From Hyphomicrobiales bacterium (GTDB taxonomy: Bacteria; Pseudomonadota; Alphaproteobacteria; Rhizobiales; Beijerinckiaceae): a stretch of 64,000 bases of DNA. Under the pieces are notes generated by a model. The model saw nothing but the letters and a program-made list of their open reading frames with translations, did no database searches and had not been told where the DNA came from. Position 1 is the stretch's first letter. Every line of letters begins with the position of its first letter. Of this stretch, positions 23,869 through 32,864 are shown piece by piece. The stretch covers positions 1 to 64,000 of the forward strand of contig UBNE01000009.1 of NCBI GenBank assembly GCA_900466745.1, given 5' to 3'. Position numbers and translations under genes: made by a program.

Positions 23869-24959
23869 GCGGGATGACCACCAGCGGGACCAACCGCGTC
23901 TATCGGATCGCCGTCATTCCCGGCGACGGCATCGGCAAGGAGGTCATGCCCGAGGGCCTGCGCGTGCTCGAGGCCGCCGCGAAGACATACGGCTTCGAAC
24001 TGCGTCTCGACCAGTTCGATTTCTCCTCCTGCGACTATTACGCCAAGCACGGCAAGATGCTGCCGGACGACTGGAAGGAGACGATCGGCGGCCATGACGC
24101 GATCTATTTCGGCGCCGTCGGCATGCCCGCCCAGGTGCCGGACCATGTTTCGCTCTGGGGCTCGCTGCTGCTGTTCCGGCGCGAATTCGACCAGTACGTC
24201 AATCTCCGCCCGGTGCGGCTGATGCCGGGCGTCCCCGGCCCGCTCGCCGGCCGCAAGCCCGGCGACATCGACTTCTTCGTGGTGCGCGAGAACACCGAGG
24301 GCGAGTATTCCTCGGTCGGTGGGCGGATGTATGCCGGCACCGAGCGCGAGATCGTTATCCAGGAGACGGTGATGAGCCGCGTCGGCGTCGACCGCGTGCT
24401 GAAATACGCCTTCGAGCTCGCGAGCCGCCGGCCGCGCCGGAAGCTGACCTCCGCCACCAAGTCGAACGGCATCTCGATCACCATGCCCTATTGGGACGAG
24501 CGGGTGAAGGAGATGGCGAGGAACTATCCCGGCGTCGCTGTCGACCAGTACCATATCGACATCCTGACCGCGCATTTCGTGCTGAACCCGGACCGCTTCG
24601 ACGTGGTCGTCGCCTCGAACCTGTTCGGCGACATCCTCTCCGATCTCGGCCCGGCCTGCACCGGCACCATCGGCATCGCGCCCTCGGGCAACATCAACCC
24701 GACCGGCGACCATCCCTCGCTGTTCGAGCCGGTCCACGGCTCGGCGCCGGATATCGCGGGGCAGGGCATCGCCAATCCGGTCGGCATGATCTGGTCCGGC
24801 GCGATGATGCTCGACCATCTCGGCGAGCACGAGGCCGCCAAGGGCATCGAGGCCGCGATCGAGCGGGCGCTGGGCGATGCCCGCACCCGCACGCGCGATC
24901 TCGGCGGCACGCTCGGCACCGAAGCGGCCGGCAAGGCGGTCGAGCAGGCGCTGGGCTGA
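23865..24959 (+). CDS. ttuC: Tartrate/D-malate dehydrogenase family (beta-decarboxylating)
   Basis: 364 residues of the isocitrate/isopropylmalate dehydrogenase family. IAVIPGDGIGKEVMPEGLRVL opens the protein; the substrate loop with LRPVRLMPG, the VRENTEGEYSSVGG region, and the metal/NAD-binding SNLFGDILSDLG and EPVHGSAPDIAGQGIANP are intact. Sequence features match TtuC/DmlA enzymes that oxidise tartrate or D-malate rather than LeuB. ATG 23865 overlaps the hydrolase stop by four bases. Coupling to a haloacid-type hydrolase suggests processing of a 2-hydroxyacid product, which is inference. Confidence 0.85.
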   Translation: MSGMTTSGTNRVYRIAVIPGDGIGKEVMPEGLRVLEAAAKTYGFELRLDQFDFSSCDYYAKHGKMLPDDWKETIGGHDAIYFGAVGMPAQVPDHVSLWGSLLLFRREFDQYVNLRPVRLMPGVPGPLAGRKPGDIDFFVVRENTEGEYSSVGGRMYAGTEREIVIQETVMSRVGVDRVLKYAFELASRRPRRKLTSATKSNGISITMPYWDERVKEMARNYPGVAVDQYHIDILTAHFVLNPDRFDVVVASNLFGDILSDLGPACTGTIGIAPSGNINPTGDHPSLFEPVHGSAPDIAGQGIANPVGMIWSGAMMLDHLGEHEAAKGIEAAIERALGDARTRTRDLGGTLGTEAAGKAVEQALG

Positions 24960-24970
24960 GCTGAGACAAG

Positions 24971-24998
24971 GGCCGGCGCGGCGCGGGCCGCGCCGGCC
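24971..24998 (+). terminator. Strong hairpin between ttuC and terC genes
   Basis: GGCCGGCGCGGC (24971-24982) pairs perfectly with GCCGCGCCGGCC (24987-24998) over a 4-base loop. No T-tract. It probably separates or modulates the two transcription units. Confidence 0.4.
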
Positions 24999-25042
24999 GC
25001 AGGAAAGGGAGCCGGCACGGGCCGGCGAGGACGTCGCCAACC

Positions 25043-25747
25043 ATGGACCTGACATCGTTTTCTCTGGCCGACCCGCTGCTCTGGGGCAAGCTCTTCGAGA
25101 TCATCCTGCTGAACGTCGTCCTCTCGGGCGACAATGCGGTGGTGATCGCCCTGGCCTGCCGGGCGCTCGCGCCCGCGCAGCGCACCAAGGGCATCGCGCT
25201 CGGCGCGGCCGTGGCCGTGGTGCTGCGCGTCGCCTTCACCGTGATCATCGCCTCGCTGCTCAGCATGCCGTTCCTGCGCATCGTCGGGGCCGGGCTGCTG
25301 ATCTGGATCGCGGTGAAGCTGCTGGTCGAGGATGGCGAGCAGGACGAGGATTCGATCGCCGCCAGCAGCAAGCTCTGGAAGGCCGTGCAGACGGTCGCCA
25401 TCGCCGACATCATCATGAGTCTCGACAACGTCCTGGCCATCGCCGGCGTGGCGCGCGACTCGATGGGGCTCCTGGTGGCCGGCCTCGTCATCTCGATCCC
25501 GCTGATCGTGGTCGGGGCCTCGCTGATCACCAATCTCCTGACCCGCTTCCCGATCCTGGTCTGGGCCGGCGCGGCGCTGCTCGGCTGGGTCGCGGGCGAG
25601 ATGCTGGACAGCGACCCCTGGCTCATCGGCCATTTCGGATCGGAGCTTCTGCACCGGCTCGAATATCCCGCGGCGGCGCTCGGTGCGCTCCTGGTGCTGG
25701 GACTGGGCTATCTGATCAAATCGCGCCGGCCGGACCCGGCCCTCTGA
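25043..25747 (+). CDS. TerC-family integral membrane protein (first of two)
   Basis: 234 residues with seven hydrophobic segments. Family motifs with acidic residues in the membrane are present twice: VVLSGDNAVVIALACR near residue 27 and IADIIMSLDNVLAIAGVA near residue 116. TerC/YkoY-type proteins export metal ions, chiefly manganese, in several bacteria. The neighbour 14 bases downstream is a paralogue with the same motifs, so they arose by tandem duplication and may act together. No yybP-ykoY riboswitch is seen upstream. Confidence 0.85.
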   Translation: MDLTSFSLADPLLWGKLFEIILLNVVLSGDNAVVIALACRALAPAQRTKGIALGAAVAVVLRVAFTVIIASLLSMPFLRIVGAGLLIWIAVKLLVEDGEQDEDSIAASSKLWKAVQTVAIADIIMSLDNVLAIAGVARDSMGLLVAGLVISIPLIVVGASLITNLLTRFPILVWAGAALLGWVAGEMLDSDPWLIGHFGSELLHRLEYPAAALGALLVLGLGYLIKSRRPDPAL

Positions 25748-25761
25748 CAAGGGACTGACCG

Positions 25762-26502
25762 ATGGATTTCGCCTCCTCGACCTTCTGGATCTCGCTGCTC
25801 CAGATCATCTGGATCGACCTGCTTCTGTCGGGCGACAATGCGGTGGTCATCGCGCTCGCCTGCCGCTCCCTGCCGGAGAACCGCCGCAAGCTCGGCATCT
25901 GGCTCGGCGCCGGCGCGGCGGTGGGGCTGCGCATCATCTTCGCGCTGATCGTCACCTATCTGCTCGGCGTGCCCTATCTGAAGATCGTCGGCGGGATCCT
26001 GCTGTTCTGGATCGCGATCAAGCTCGCGGTCGGCGAGGAGGAGGCGCATGGCGAGATCGAGGCGAGCTCGAGCCTGTGGAAGGCGGTGCGCACCATCGCC
26101 ATCGCCGATGCGGTGATGAGCCTCGACAACGTCATCGCCATCGCCGGCGCGGCCAAGGGGCATCCCGAGCTCTTCATCTTCGGCCTGCTGCTCTCGATCC
26201 CGCTGATCATCATGGGCGCGCAACTGCTCACCTCGATCATCGAGCGCTTCCCGATCCTGGTCTGGATCGGCGCGGCGCTGCTCGGCTGGATCGCGGCCGA
26301 GATGATCCTGGGCGACGTCGCCGTGCTGCAATGGCTGCAGACGAGCCTGCCGGCCTGGGTCAAGACCGTGCCCGTCGACGTCAACCCGCTGGGCATCGGC
26401 CCGGCCGACCTGCCGCATTACGCGGCGGCGGCCATCGGCGCGGTCTTCGTCTGCGCGGTCGGCTATGCGCTGAGGCGGAAATCCGGCGGCGCGCCGGCCT
26501 GA
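25762..26502 (+). CDS. TerC-family integral membrane protein (second of two)
   Basis: 246 residues, paralogous to the preceding gene over nearly the whole length: LLLSGDNAVVIALACRSLP near residue 27 and IADAVMSLDNVIAIAGAA near residue 116. It differs in a longer C-terminal section (VLQWLQTSLPAWVKTVPVDV) and in the loop after TM3. The same proposed role in metal export or tellurite-related metal handling applies. It is co-transcribed with the first copy and converges on the phosphopantetheinyl transferase gene with 3 bases between stops. Confidence 0.85.
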   Translation: MDFASSTFWISLLQIIWIDLLLSGDNAVVIALACRSLPENRRKLGIWLGAGAAVGLRIIFALIVTYLLGVPYLKIVGGILLFWIAIKLAVGEEEAHGEIEASSSLWKAVRTIAIADAVMSLDNVIAIAGAAKGHPELFIFGLLLSIPLIIMGAQLLTSIIERFPILVWIGAALLGWIAAEMILGDVAVLQWLQTSLPAWVKTVPVDVNPLGIGPADLPHYAAAAIGAVFVCAVGYALRRKSGGAPA

Positions 26503-26505
26503 GCC

Positions 26506-27120
26506 TCAGGCCCTGTCGAGAACGATCGCTGCGGCGGCCAGGGTTTCCCGGCCGCCGTTTTCGACGGTGCGCAGAAAGCCCTCCGCCGCGATGCCGCGCG
26601 AAGGGTCGTCGACATGGAAGCGCTCCGGCGAGGGGAACGACACGGCGAAGCTCTCCGGCGGATGGACGAAGCCGGTGCCGAGCGCCTTCACATAGGCTTC
26701 CTTCGCGGCCCAGAGCCGCGCGAAGGCGAGCGGGCGCGCGCCGGCCCCGATCGCGTCCAGCATGCTGAGCTCGTCCGGGTGCAGGGCCTCGCGCGGGACG
26801 ATGCCGGCAGGGTCGACCAGCTCGACATCGACCCCGACCGGCTGCCGCGCCAGCGCCACCGCGACGATGCCGGCCCGCGTCGCCAGCGAGATGCGCAGGC
26901 CGCCCGCGCCGGGCCCGTCGATCCGGGGCTGGCCGGCGGGGTCATGGGCGATGACGCACCCGGCCCCGGCGCTGCCGAGCTGCCGCGCCACGACGAGGCG
27001 GGCCGTCCCGCGCCGCAGCCGCGACCGCTCCGCCAGGTTGCCCGGCCGCTCTTGCGTGTCCACCAGCCAGACGGCCGGATAGCTGGGCGCGGTCGCCGCG
27101 ACGGAGTGGAACCAGTGCAT
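26506..27120 (-). CDS. Sfp-type 4'-phosphopantetheinyl transferase
   Basis: About 204 residues. The magnesium and CoA-binding motifs are present: GVDVELVDP and WAAKEAYVKALG. These enzymes transfer phosphopantetheine from CoA to carrier-protein serines. The motif usually read as SHS near the middle is ISLATRAG, so one residue that contacts CoA is not conserved. No carrier protein, NRPS or PKS gene is nearby. The start is uncertain: ATG 27120 is used, GTG 27156 is an alternative; neither has a good ribosome site. Confidence 0.78.
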   Translation of the reverse strand: MHWFHSVAATAPSYPAVWLVDTQERPGNLAERSRLRRGTARLVVARQLGSAGAGCVIAHDPAGQPRIDGPGAGGLRISLATRAGIVAVALARQPVGVDVELVDPAGIVPREALHPDELSMLDAIGAGARPLAFARLWAAKEAYVKALGTGFVHPPESFAVSFPSPERFHVDDPSRGIAAEGFLRTVENGGRETLAAAAIVLDRA

Positions 27121-27272
27121 GCCGGCGTTTATGGCATGGAGCCCGCGCCGAAACACGGGGTGGCGGGCCGGAGGCTCTGCTTCGCCTCCGGCCTCTGCCT
27201 TGCATGGAGCACATGCGCGGGCGCGGCCGGCATGCGTTGACCGGAACGCCCCTTCGGCCTTTGGAAGACGCC

Positions 27273-28007
27273 ATGCAGCCTCACGATGCCGGATCGCCGC
27301 CAGCCGAAAGCGCCGCGCCCCTGACCGGGCGGGGCATGCTGCTCGGCCTGCGCCGGGTTTCGGTGCTGATGCCGGGCGTCGTCGTCTTCGCGGTCGCCTT
27401 CGGCGCGGCGGCCTCGGCCAAGGGCATGAGCCTCGCCGAGACCTTGCTGATGAGCGCCTTCGTCTATGGCGGCGTCTCGCAGCTCGTCGCGATGGAGCTG
27501 TGGCGGCCCGAATGGAGCTGGGGCGCGATTGCGGGCCTCGCCGTCGTCACCGCCACGGTCAACGCCCGGATGATCCTGCAGGGCGCTTCGCTCCAGCCCT
27601 GGTTCGCGCGCTACCCCAAGGCGGTGAACGCCTTCCACCTGTTCTTCTTCACCGATGCGAACTGGCTGATCGGCACGCGCTACCGGTCCGAGGGCGGCCG
27701 CGACCTCGGCGTGCTGGTCGGGGCGGGGCTCGCCCTGTGGGCCGTCTGGATCGTCGCGACGGCGCCCGGCCACATGCTCGGCATGCTGGTCTCCGATCCG
27801 CGCCGCTACGGCATCGACCTGGTCATGCCGATCTTCTTCGCCGCCATGATCGTGCCGCTCTGGCGCGGCCGGCGCGGCCTCGTCCCCTGGGCCGTCGCCG
27901 GCTGCGTCGCGCTGCTCACGGCGAAGCTGGTCGACGGCTACGCCTTCATCATCGCCGGCTCGCTGGCCGGGGCCGTGACCGGGGCCTTCCGCGATGACCC
28001 TGCCTGA
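27273..28007 (+). CDS. azlC: AzlC-family branched-chain amino acid exporter, large subunit
   Basis: 244 residues with seven or eight hydrophobic segments. The AzlC pattern is clear: MPGVVVFAVAFGAAASAKG, then SAFVYGGVSQLVAMELW, and a region with TVNARMILQGASL. With AzlD it forms an exporter of branched-chain amino acids or similar compounds. ATG 27273 has GGAAG upstream. The azlD gene overlaps the end by 14 bases. A branched-chain aminotransferase gene follows azlD, a meaningful pairing. Confidence 0.9.
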   Translation: MQPHDAGSPPAESAAPLTGRGMLLGLRRVSVLMPGVVVFAVAFGAAASAKGMSLAETLLMSAFVYGGVSQLVAMELWRPEWSWGAIAGLAVVTATVNARMILQGASLQPWFARYPKAVNAFHLFFFTDANWLIGTRYRSEGGRDLGVLVGAGLALWAVWIVATAPGHMLGMLVSDPRRYGIDLVMPIFFAAMIVPLWRGRRGLVPWAVAGCVALLTAKLVDGYAFIIAGSLAGAVTGAFRDDPA

Positions 28008-28311
28008 CCCCGGCTCCTGGGGAGCCCTGCTGGCGATCGCCGCCATGGCGGTCGCGACCTATCTCTGCCGCATCGCCGGCGTGGCGGCGATGAGCTTCGT
28101 GCCGCTGACGCCGCATGTCCGGCGCGGGCTGGCGGCGCTGCCCGGCTCGATCGTGGTGGCGACGGTGCTGCCCCTGATCGAGCGGCTCGGCCTCGCGGCG
28201 GGGCTGGCGCTGCTTGTGGCCGTGGCGGCGATGGCGGTGAGCCGCAGCGAGCTCGTCGCGCTCCTCACCGGCATGGCGGCGATCGCGGCGGCGCGCTTCC
28301 TCGGATTCTGA
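27994..28311 (+). CDS. azlD: AzlD-family branched-chain amino acid exporter, small subunit
   Basis: 105 residues with three or four membrane segments. The family feature YLCRIAGVAAMSFVPLTP appears near residues 23-40. It is the small partner of AzlC, and the 14-base overlap with azlC indicates coupled translation. Length is normal for the family. Confidence 0.88.
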   Translation: MTLPDPGSWGALLAIAAMAVATYLCRIAGVAAMSFVPLTPHVRRGLAALPGSIVVATVLPLIERLGLAAGLALLVAVAAMAVSRSELVALLTGMAAIAAARFLGF

Positions 28312-28437
28312 TCCATCACCCCGCCCGATGGCTTTCATCACATCCCGTCATCGCGCCATGCGCGGCCGGCTGTTGACGGGGCGCGGCGGCGGGAGGACGG
28401 TGCGGCGGAGTAAAACCGACTGGAACGGAGCGCCGCT

Positions 28438-29310
28438 ATGGCATGGTATTCTCAGACCTGGACCTGGTTCGACGGAGCCTGGCATGAAGGCAATCCCGGT
28501 CTCGTCGGCCCGCGCAGCCATGCGCTCTGGCAGGCTTCCAGCGTCTTCGACGGCGGCCGCTATTTCGACGGCGTCGCGCCCGATATCGAGCTGCACGCCG
28601 CCCGCGTGAACCGCTCCGCCGTGGCGCTCGGGCTCCAGGCCACGGTCACGCCGGACTTCATCGTCGAGAAGATGTATGAGGGCGTGAAGAAGTTCGCCCC
28701 CGGCACGGCGATCTATGTGAAGCCGATGTATTGGGGCGAGGCGGACGGCCCCTCCACCATCATGCCCGACCCGGATTCGACCCAGTTCGCGCTCTGCCTG
28801 TTCGAGGCCGCGATGCCGCAGCCGAGCAACGGCTTCTCGGTGACCAAGGGCCTCTACCGCCGCCCGACCTACGAGACCGCCCCGACCGATTCCAAGGCCG
28901 GCTGCCTCTACCCGAACAATGCCCGCATCCTCAAGGCCGCCAAGGAGGCGGGCTTCGACAACGCGCTGGTGCTCGACATGCTCGGCCATGTCGCCGAGAC
29001 CGGCACCTCGAACATCTTCCTCGCCAAGGACGGCGTGGTGAAGACCCCGGTTCCGAACGGCACCTTCCTGAACGGCATCACCCGCCAGCGCGTGATCAAG
29101 CTGCTGCGCGGCAGCGGCGTCACCGTCGAGGAATGCAGCCTGCGCTACGAGGAGTTCGAGACCGCCGACGAGATCTTCATCTCCGGCAACTACTCGAAAT
29201 GCATGCCGGTGACCCGGATCGACAACCGCACGCTCCAGCCCGGCCCGCTCTTCCGCAAGGCGCGCGAGCTCTACATGGACTTCGCCCACACCAAGGCCAA
29301 GGCCGCCTGA
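28438..29310 (+). CDS. ilvE: Branched-chain amino acid aminotransferase (fold-type IV PLP enzyme)
   Basis: 290 residues. Fold-type IV features are present: the Lys-containing segment PTDSKAGCLYPNNARI, then LVLDMLGHVAETGTSNIFLAKDG binding the cofactor phosphate, and TFLNGITRQRVI. The C-terminal EIFISGNYSKCMPVTRID is typical of alphaproteobacterial IlvE. The enzyme interconverts Leu, Ile and Val with their 2-keto acids. It lies 126 bases after azlD on the same strand, linking export and metabolism of the same amino acids. D-amino-acid aminotransferase activity is the main alternative. Confidence 0.85.
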   Translation: MAWYSQTWTWFDGAWHEGNPGLVGPRSHALWQASSVFDGGRYFDGVAPDIELHAARVNRSAVALGLQATVTPDFIVEKMYEGVKKFAPGTAIYVKPMYWGEADGPSTIMPDPDSTQFALCLFEAAMPQPSNGFSVTKGLYRRPTYETAPTDSKAGCLYPNNARILKAAKEAGFDNALVLDMLGHVAETGTSNIFLAKDGVVKTPVPNGTFLNGITRQRVIKLLRGSGVTVEECSLRYEEFETADEIFISGNYSKCMPVTRIDNRTLQPGPLFRKARELYMDFAHTKAKAA

Positions 29311-29318
29311 AACCTGCT

Positions 29319-30296
29319 ATGGCGCGCCTCGCCACGCGATTGACCGAGCGGCTCGGCATCGCCCATCCGATCCTGTCGGCGCCCATGGCGCTGGCGGGCG
29401 GCGGGGCGCTGGCCGCCGCGGTGACGCGGGCGGGCGGCCTCGGCCTGATCGGCGGTGGCTATGGCGACGCCGATTGGCTGGAGCAGCAATTCACCGCGGC
29501 CGGCAATACCCGGATCGGCTGCGGCTTCATCACCTGGTCGATGGCGAAGAAGCCCGAGCTGCTGACGCAGGCGCTGGCGCACGAGCCGGCGGCGCTGATG
29601 CTCTCCTTCGGCGATCCGCGCCCCTTCGCCGCCGAGATCGCGGCTTCGGGCGTGCCCCTGATCTGCCAGTGCCAGTCGCTGGAGCATGTCCGGCAGGGGC
29701 TGGAGGCCGGCGCCGCGATCATCGTCGCGCAGGGAACGGAGGCGGGCGGCCACGGCGCCAGCCGCGCGACCTTGCCCTTCGTGCCGGAAGTCGCCGATCT
29801 CCTCGCCCGCGAGAGCCCGGACACGCTGCTGCTCGCCGCCGGGGGCATCGCCGATGGCCGCGGCCTCGCCGCCGCCCTGATGCTCGGCGCCGACGGCGCG
29901 CTGGTCGGCACCCGCTTCTGGGCGAGCCGGGAGGCGCTGGCGCATGAGCGCCACCAGGCCGCCGCCGTCGCCGCGACCGGGGACCGGACGGTGCGCTCCT
30001 CGCTGCCCGATATCGCCCGCCAGCTCGACTGGCCGAAACCCTTCGACATCCGCACCGCCAACAACGCCTTCATCGCGCAATGGGCCGGCCGCGATCACGA
30101 ACTGAAGGCCGCGATCGCCACCGAGGCGCCGGCCTATCGCGAAGCCTTCACGGCCGGCGATCCCGACAGGGCCGCGGTGATCTTCGGCGAGGCCGCGGGG
30201 CTGATCGCCGATATCCCCTCGGCCGGCGAGATCGTCGGGCGGATGGCCGGCGAGGCCGCCGCGCTGCTCGGCCGGGCCGGGCGCTTCCTCGCCTGA
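29319..30296 (+). CDS. Nitronate monooxygenase family flavoprotein
   Basis: 325-residue TIM barrel. Signature regions are an N-terminal HPILSAPMALAGGGALAAAV, the FMN phosphate region with GTEAGGHGASR, and AAGGIADGRGLAAALMLGADG followed by VGTRFWASREA. Members oxidise alkyl nitronates such as propionate 3-nitronate using FMN; FabK-like enzymes are relatives but the GTEAGGHG form fits nitronate monooxygenase. ATG 29319 begins 8 bases after the aminotransferase gene, so they share a transcript. The physiological substrate is unknown. Confidence 0.85.
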   Translation: MARLATRLTERLGIAHPILSAPMALAGGGALAAAVTRAGGLGLIGGGYGDADWLEQQFTAAGNTRIGCGFITWSMAKKPELLTQALAHEPAALMLSFGDPRPFAAEIAASGVPLICQCQSLEHVRQGLEAGAAIIVAQGTEAGGHGASRATLPFVPEVADLLARESPDTLLLAAGGIADGRGLAAALMLGADGALVGTRFWASREALAHERHQAAAVAATGDRTVRSSLPDIARQLDWPKPFDIRTANNAFIAQWAGRDHELKAAIATEAPAYREAFTAGDPDRAAVIFGEAAGLIADIPSAGEIVGRMAGEAAALLGRAGRFLA

Positions 30297-30299
30297 GCC

Positions 30300-31826
30300 T
30301 CAGCGCACCAGCCTGAACAGCCCGGTCGCCTTCAGTCCGATGCCGGCAAGCGCGGCATAGATCGCCCCGGCCGCGGCCGACAGCGCCAGCACGCCGATCA
30401 GCAGCGGCTGGAAGGGCAGGGCGGCCGTCAGGTGCATGGCGCGCGGCGCCAGCCACCAGGCGAACAGGCCCGCCGCGACCGCCGCGCCGCCGACCACGGC
30501 GAAGAAGCCCGGCAGGCGCGGATCCGGCGTGGTCCAGCCGCGCTTCAGCCCGAGCACGAACAGGGTCAGCAGGTTGACCCAGGCTCCGGCGGCGGTCGCC
30601 AGCGCCAGGCCCGGCGCCCCCCAGTCCCGCCAGAGCAGCAGCTTCAGCGCCAGGTTGCAGGCGATGGCGCCGAGCGCGACCAGCATCGGCGTCATCGTGT
30701 CGCCGCGCGCCTGGAACGCCGAAACCTGCGAGCGCATCATCACGATGGCGGGCAGGCCGAGCGCATAGGCGAAAAGAACGGTGCCCGAGGCGATGCTGGC
30801 CTGGGCGTCGAAGGCGCCGCGCTGGAACAGCCCCGCGACGATCAGCTCCGGCACCGCGATGAAGGCGGCGACGAAGGGCGCGCTGGCGACGAAGGCGATG
30901 GCGAGCGCCCGGTTCTGCGCGCGGTTTGCGGCGGCCTCGTCGCCGCGCGCGATCGCCCGGCTCATCGCCGAGAGCGCGACCGTGCCGACGGCGATGCCGA
31001 TCAGCCCGATCGGGAGCTGGTAGAGCCGTTCGGCATAATACAGCGCCGAATAGGCGCCGCGCGGCAGGAGCGAGGCGATGATGGTGTCGGCGAAGATCGC
31101 GATCTGCACGCCGGCAGAGCCGATCACCGCCGGCCCGAAGGCCTTGAGGAAGCGGCGCACGCCGGCATCCATATGCGGCCTGACCAGCCGGCTCGAGACG
31201 CGCGCGCGCCGTGCCGCGACATAGAGCAGGAGCCACTGCGCCAGCCCCGAGATCGAGACGCCCCAGGCCGCGGCATAGGCCGCGCTCGGAAACAGGAACG
31301 AGACCGACAGCGCCGCCATCATCCCGACATTCAGCAGGATCGGCGCCGCCGCGAAGGCGGCGAAACGGTCGACCGCGTTGAGCGTCGCGCCGAGGAAGGT
31401 CACCATCGTGACGAAGAGGAGATAGGGGAAGGTGATCCGCGTCAGCGCGACCGCGAGCGCGAAGACCGCAGGGTCCTCCTTGAAGCCGGGGGCGAGCAGC
31501 GTCACCAGCCAGGGCATCAGCGGCAGCGCCAAGGCCAGCAGCACGACCTGGATCAGGAACAGCACGGTGAACAGCCGGTCGGCGAAGAGATTGGCCGCCT
31601 CCTGCCCCTGCTTTTCCGCGACATGGGCATAGGCCGGCACATAGGCCTGGTTGAAGGCGCCTTCGCCGAAGATGGCGCGGAAATGATTCGGCAGGCGCAG
31701 CGCCACCGAGAAGGCGTCCATGGTCGCGCCGGCGCCGAGCACGGCCGCGAGCATGATGTCGCGCGCGAAGCCGGTGAGGCGCGAGATCAGCGTGTAGCCG
31801 CCGACCGACAGGATGTTTCTGAGCAT
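30300..31826 (-). CDS. murJ: Lipid II flippase MurJ
   Basis: 508 residues with about 14 membrane segments. It begins RNILSVGGYTLISRLTGFARDIMLA and has LPNHFRAIFGEGAFNQAYVPAYA, both diagnostic of MurJ/MviN. Charged residues in the hydrophilic cavity, such as the Arg of SRLTGFARD and those around RLPNHFR, are conserved. It moves lipid II across the inner membrane for cell-wall synthesis. It is the second gene of a two-gene unit: a GT2 glycosyltransferase gene ends 6 bases upstream. Confidence 0.93.
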   Translation of the reverse strand: MLRNILSVGGYTLISRLTGFARDIMLAAVLGAGATMDAFSVALRLPNHFRAIFGEGAFNQAYVPAYAHVAEKQGQEAANLFADRLFTVLFLIQVVLLALALPLMPWLVTLLAPGFKEDPAVFALAVALTRITFPYLLFVTMVTFLGATLNAVDRFAAFAAAPILLNVGMMAALSVSFLFPSAAYAAAWGVSISGLAQWLLLYVAARRARVSSRLVRPHMDAGVRRFLKAFGPAVIGSAGVQIAIFADTIIASLLPRGAYSALYYAERLYQLPIGLIGIAVGTVALSAMSRAIARGDEAAANRAQNRALAIAFVASAPFVAAFIAVPELIVAGLFQRGAFDAQASIASGTVLFAYALGLPAIVMMRSQVSAFQARGDTMTPMLVALGAIACNLALKLLLWRDWGAPGLALATAAGAWVNLLTLFVLGLKRGWTTPDPRLPGFFAVVGGAAVAAGLFAWWLAPRAMHLTAALPFQPLLIGVLALSAAAGAIYAALAGIGLKATGLFRLVR

Positions 31827-31832
31827 GAAGGC

Positions 31833-32864
31833 CTAGCGGATCAGCGGCGGCAGGGCGTCGCCGCGCGGGTGGTCGACGGTGCGCGCCTCGAAGCCGACGC
31901 GCTCGCCGATGAGATAGAGCGGCCGGCGCTTCACCTCGGCGAAGATGCGCCCGACATATTCGCCGATCATCCCGAGCGAGACGAGTTGGATGCCGGAGAA
32001 GAACATGATCGAGACGATCAGCGAGGGGAAGCCGGGCAAATCGGTGCCGTAGAACAGCGTGCGCAGCAGGAAGTAGAACGCCGAGAGGGTCGCGACGCAG
32101 GCGATGATCGCCCCCGACCAGGTCGCGATCTTCAGCGGCACGGTCGAGAAGGAGGAGAGCCCGTCGAAGGCGAAGGAGAACAGCTTGCGGTAGCGGAATT
32201 TCGACTGGCCGTGCGCGCGCTCCGCTACCTCGAAGGGCACGCCGATCGAGCGGAAGCCGACCCAGGCGTAGAGCCCCTTGGAGAAGCGCGCCCGCTCCGG
32301 CAGGGCGCGCAGGGCGTCGACCGCCTTGCGGTCGAGCAGGCGGAAGTCGCCGGCGCCTTCCGGCAGGTCGGTTTCGCCGAACTGCGCGAAGATGCGGTAG
32401 AAGGCCTTGGCGAAATTGCGCTTCAGCCGGGTCTCGCCGATGCGGTCGGTGCGCTGGCCGTAGATGTTGAGATAGCCCTCGCGCCATTTCTCCAGGAAGG
32501 CCGGGATCACCTCCGGCGGATGCTGGAGATCGGCGTCCATGATGACGACGGCGTCGCCGAAGGCATGGTCGAGCCCGGCGGCGATGGCGATCTCCTTGCC
32601 GAAATTGCGGCTGAAGGAGACGGCGCTGATTCGCGGGTCGGCCGCGTTGAGCGCGCGGATGATGCCGAGGGTGTCGTCGCGGCTGCCGTCGTCGACGAAG
32701 ACGATCTCCCAGGAGGCGACCTCCTTCGCCAGCACCGCCCGCAGCCGCTCGACCAGCGGACGCAGGTTGTCGGCCTCGTTATGGACGGGCACGACGACCG
32801 AGAGTTCCGGCCAGCGGGAGGCGCGGGGTGCGCGCGGGGCCGGTTGGGGCGCGATGTCCGACAC
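31833..32864 (-). CDS. Polyprenyl-phosphate glycosyltransferase, GT2 (GtrB/ArnC/FlmF-like)
   Basis: 343 residues. The GT-A domain opens ELSVVVPVHNEADNLRPLVERL, has FVDDGSRDDTL and VIMDADLQHPPEVI, and ends with two membrane helices (SGAIIACVATLSAFYFLL and the FFSGIQLVSLGMIGEYVG region). This architecture defines enzymes that make polyprenyl-phosphate-linked sugars for transfer outside the membrane. The start is GTG at 32864 with GAGG upstream. It is coupled to murJ and divergent from a YdjC-type deacetylase gene. Confidence 0.88.
   Translation of the reverse strand: MSDIAPQPAPRAPRASRWPELSVVVPVHNEADNLRPLVERLRAVLAKEVASWEIVFVDDGSRDDTLGIIRALNAADPRISAVSFSRNFGKEIAIAAGLDHAFGDAVVIMDADLQHPPEVIPAFLEKWREGYLNIYGQRTDRIGETRLKRNFAKAFYRIFAQFGETDLPEGAGDFRLLDRKAVDALRALPERARFSKGLYAWVGFRSIGVPFEVAERAHGQSKFRYRKLFSFAFDGLSSFSTVPLKIATWSGAIIACVATLSAFYFLLRTLFYGTDLPGFPSLIVSIMFFSGIQLVSLGMIGEYVGRIFAEVKRRPLYLIGERVGFEARTVDHPRGDALPPLIR

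Noticed and set aside
24960..25042. yybP-ykoY manganese riboswitch before terC
   Set aside because: The 83-base gap is a simple hairpin and a ribosome site. The conserved riboswitch loops are absent.
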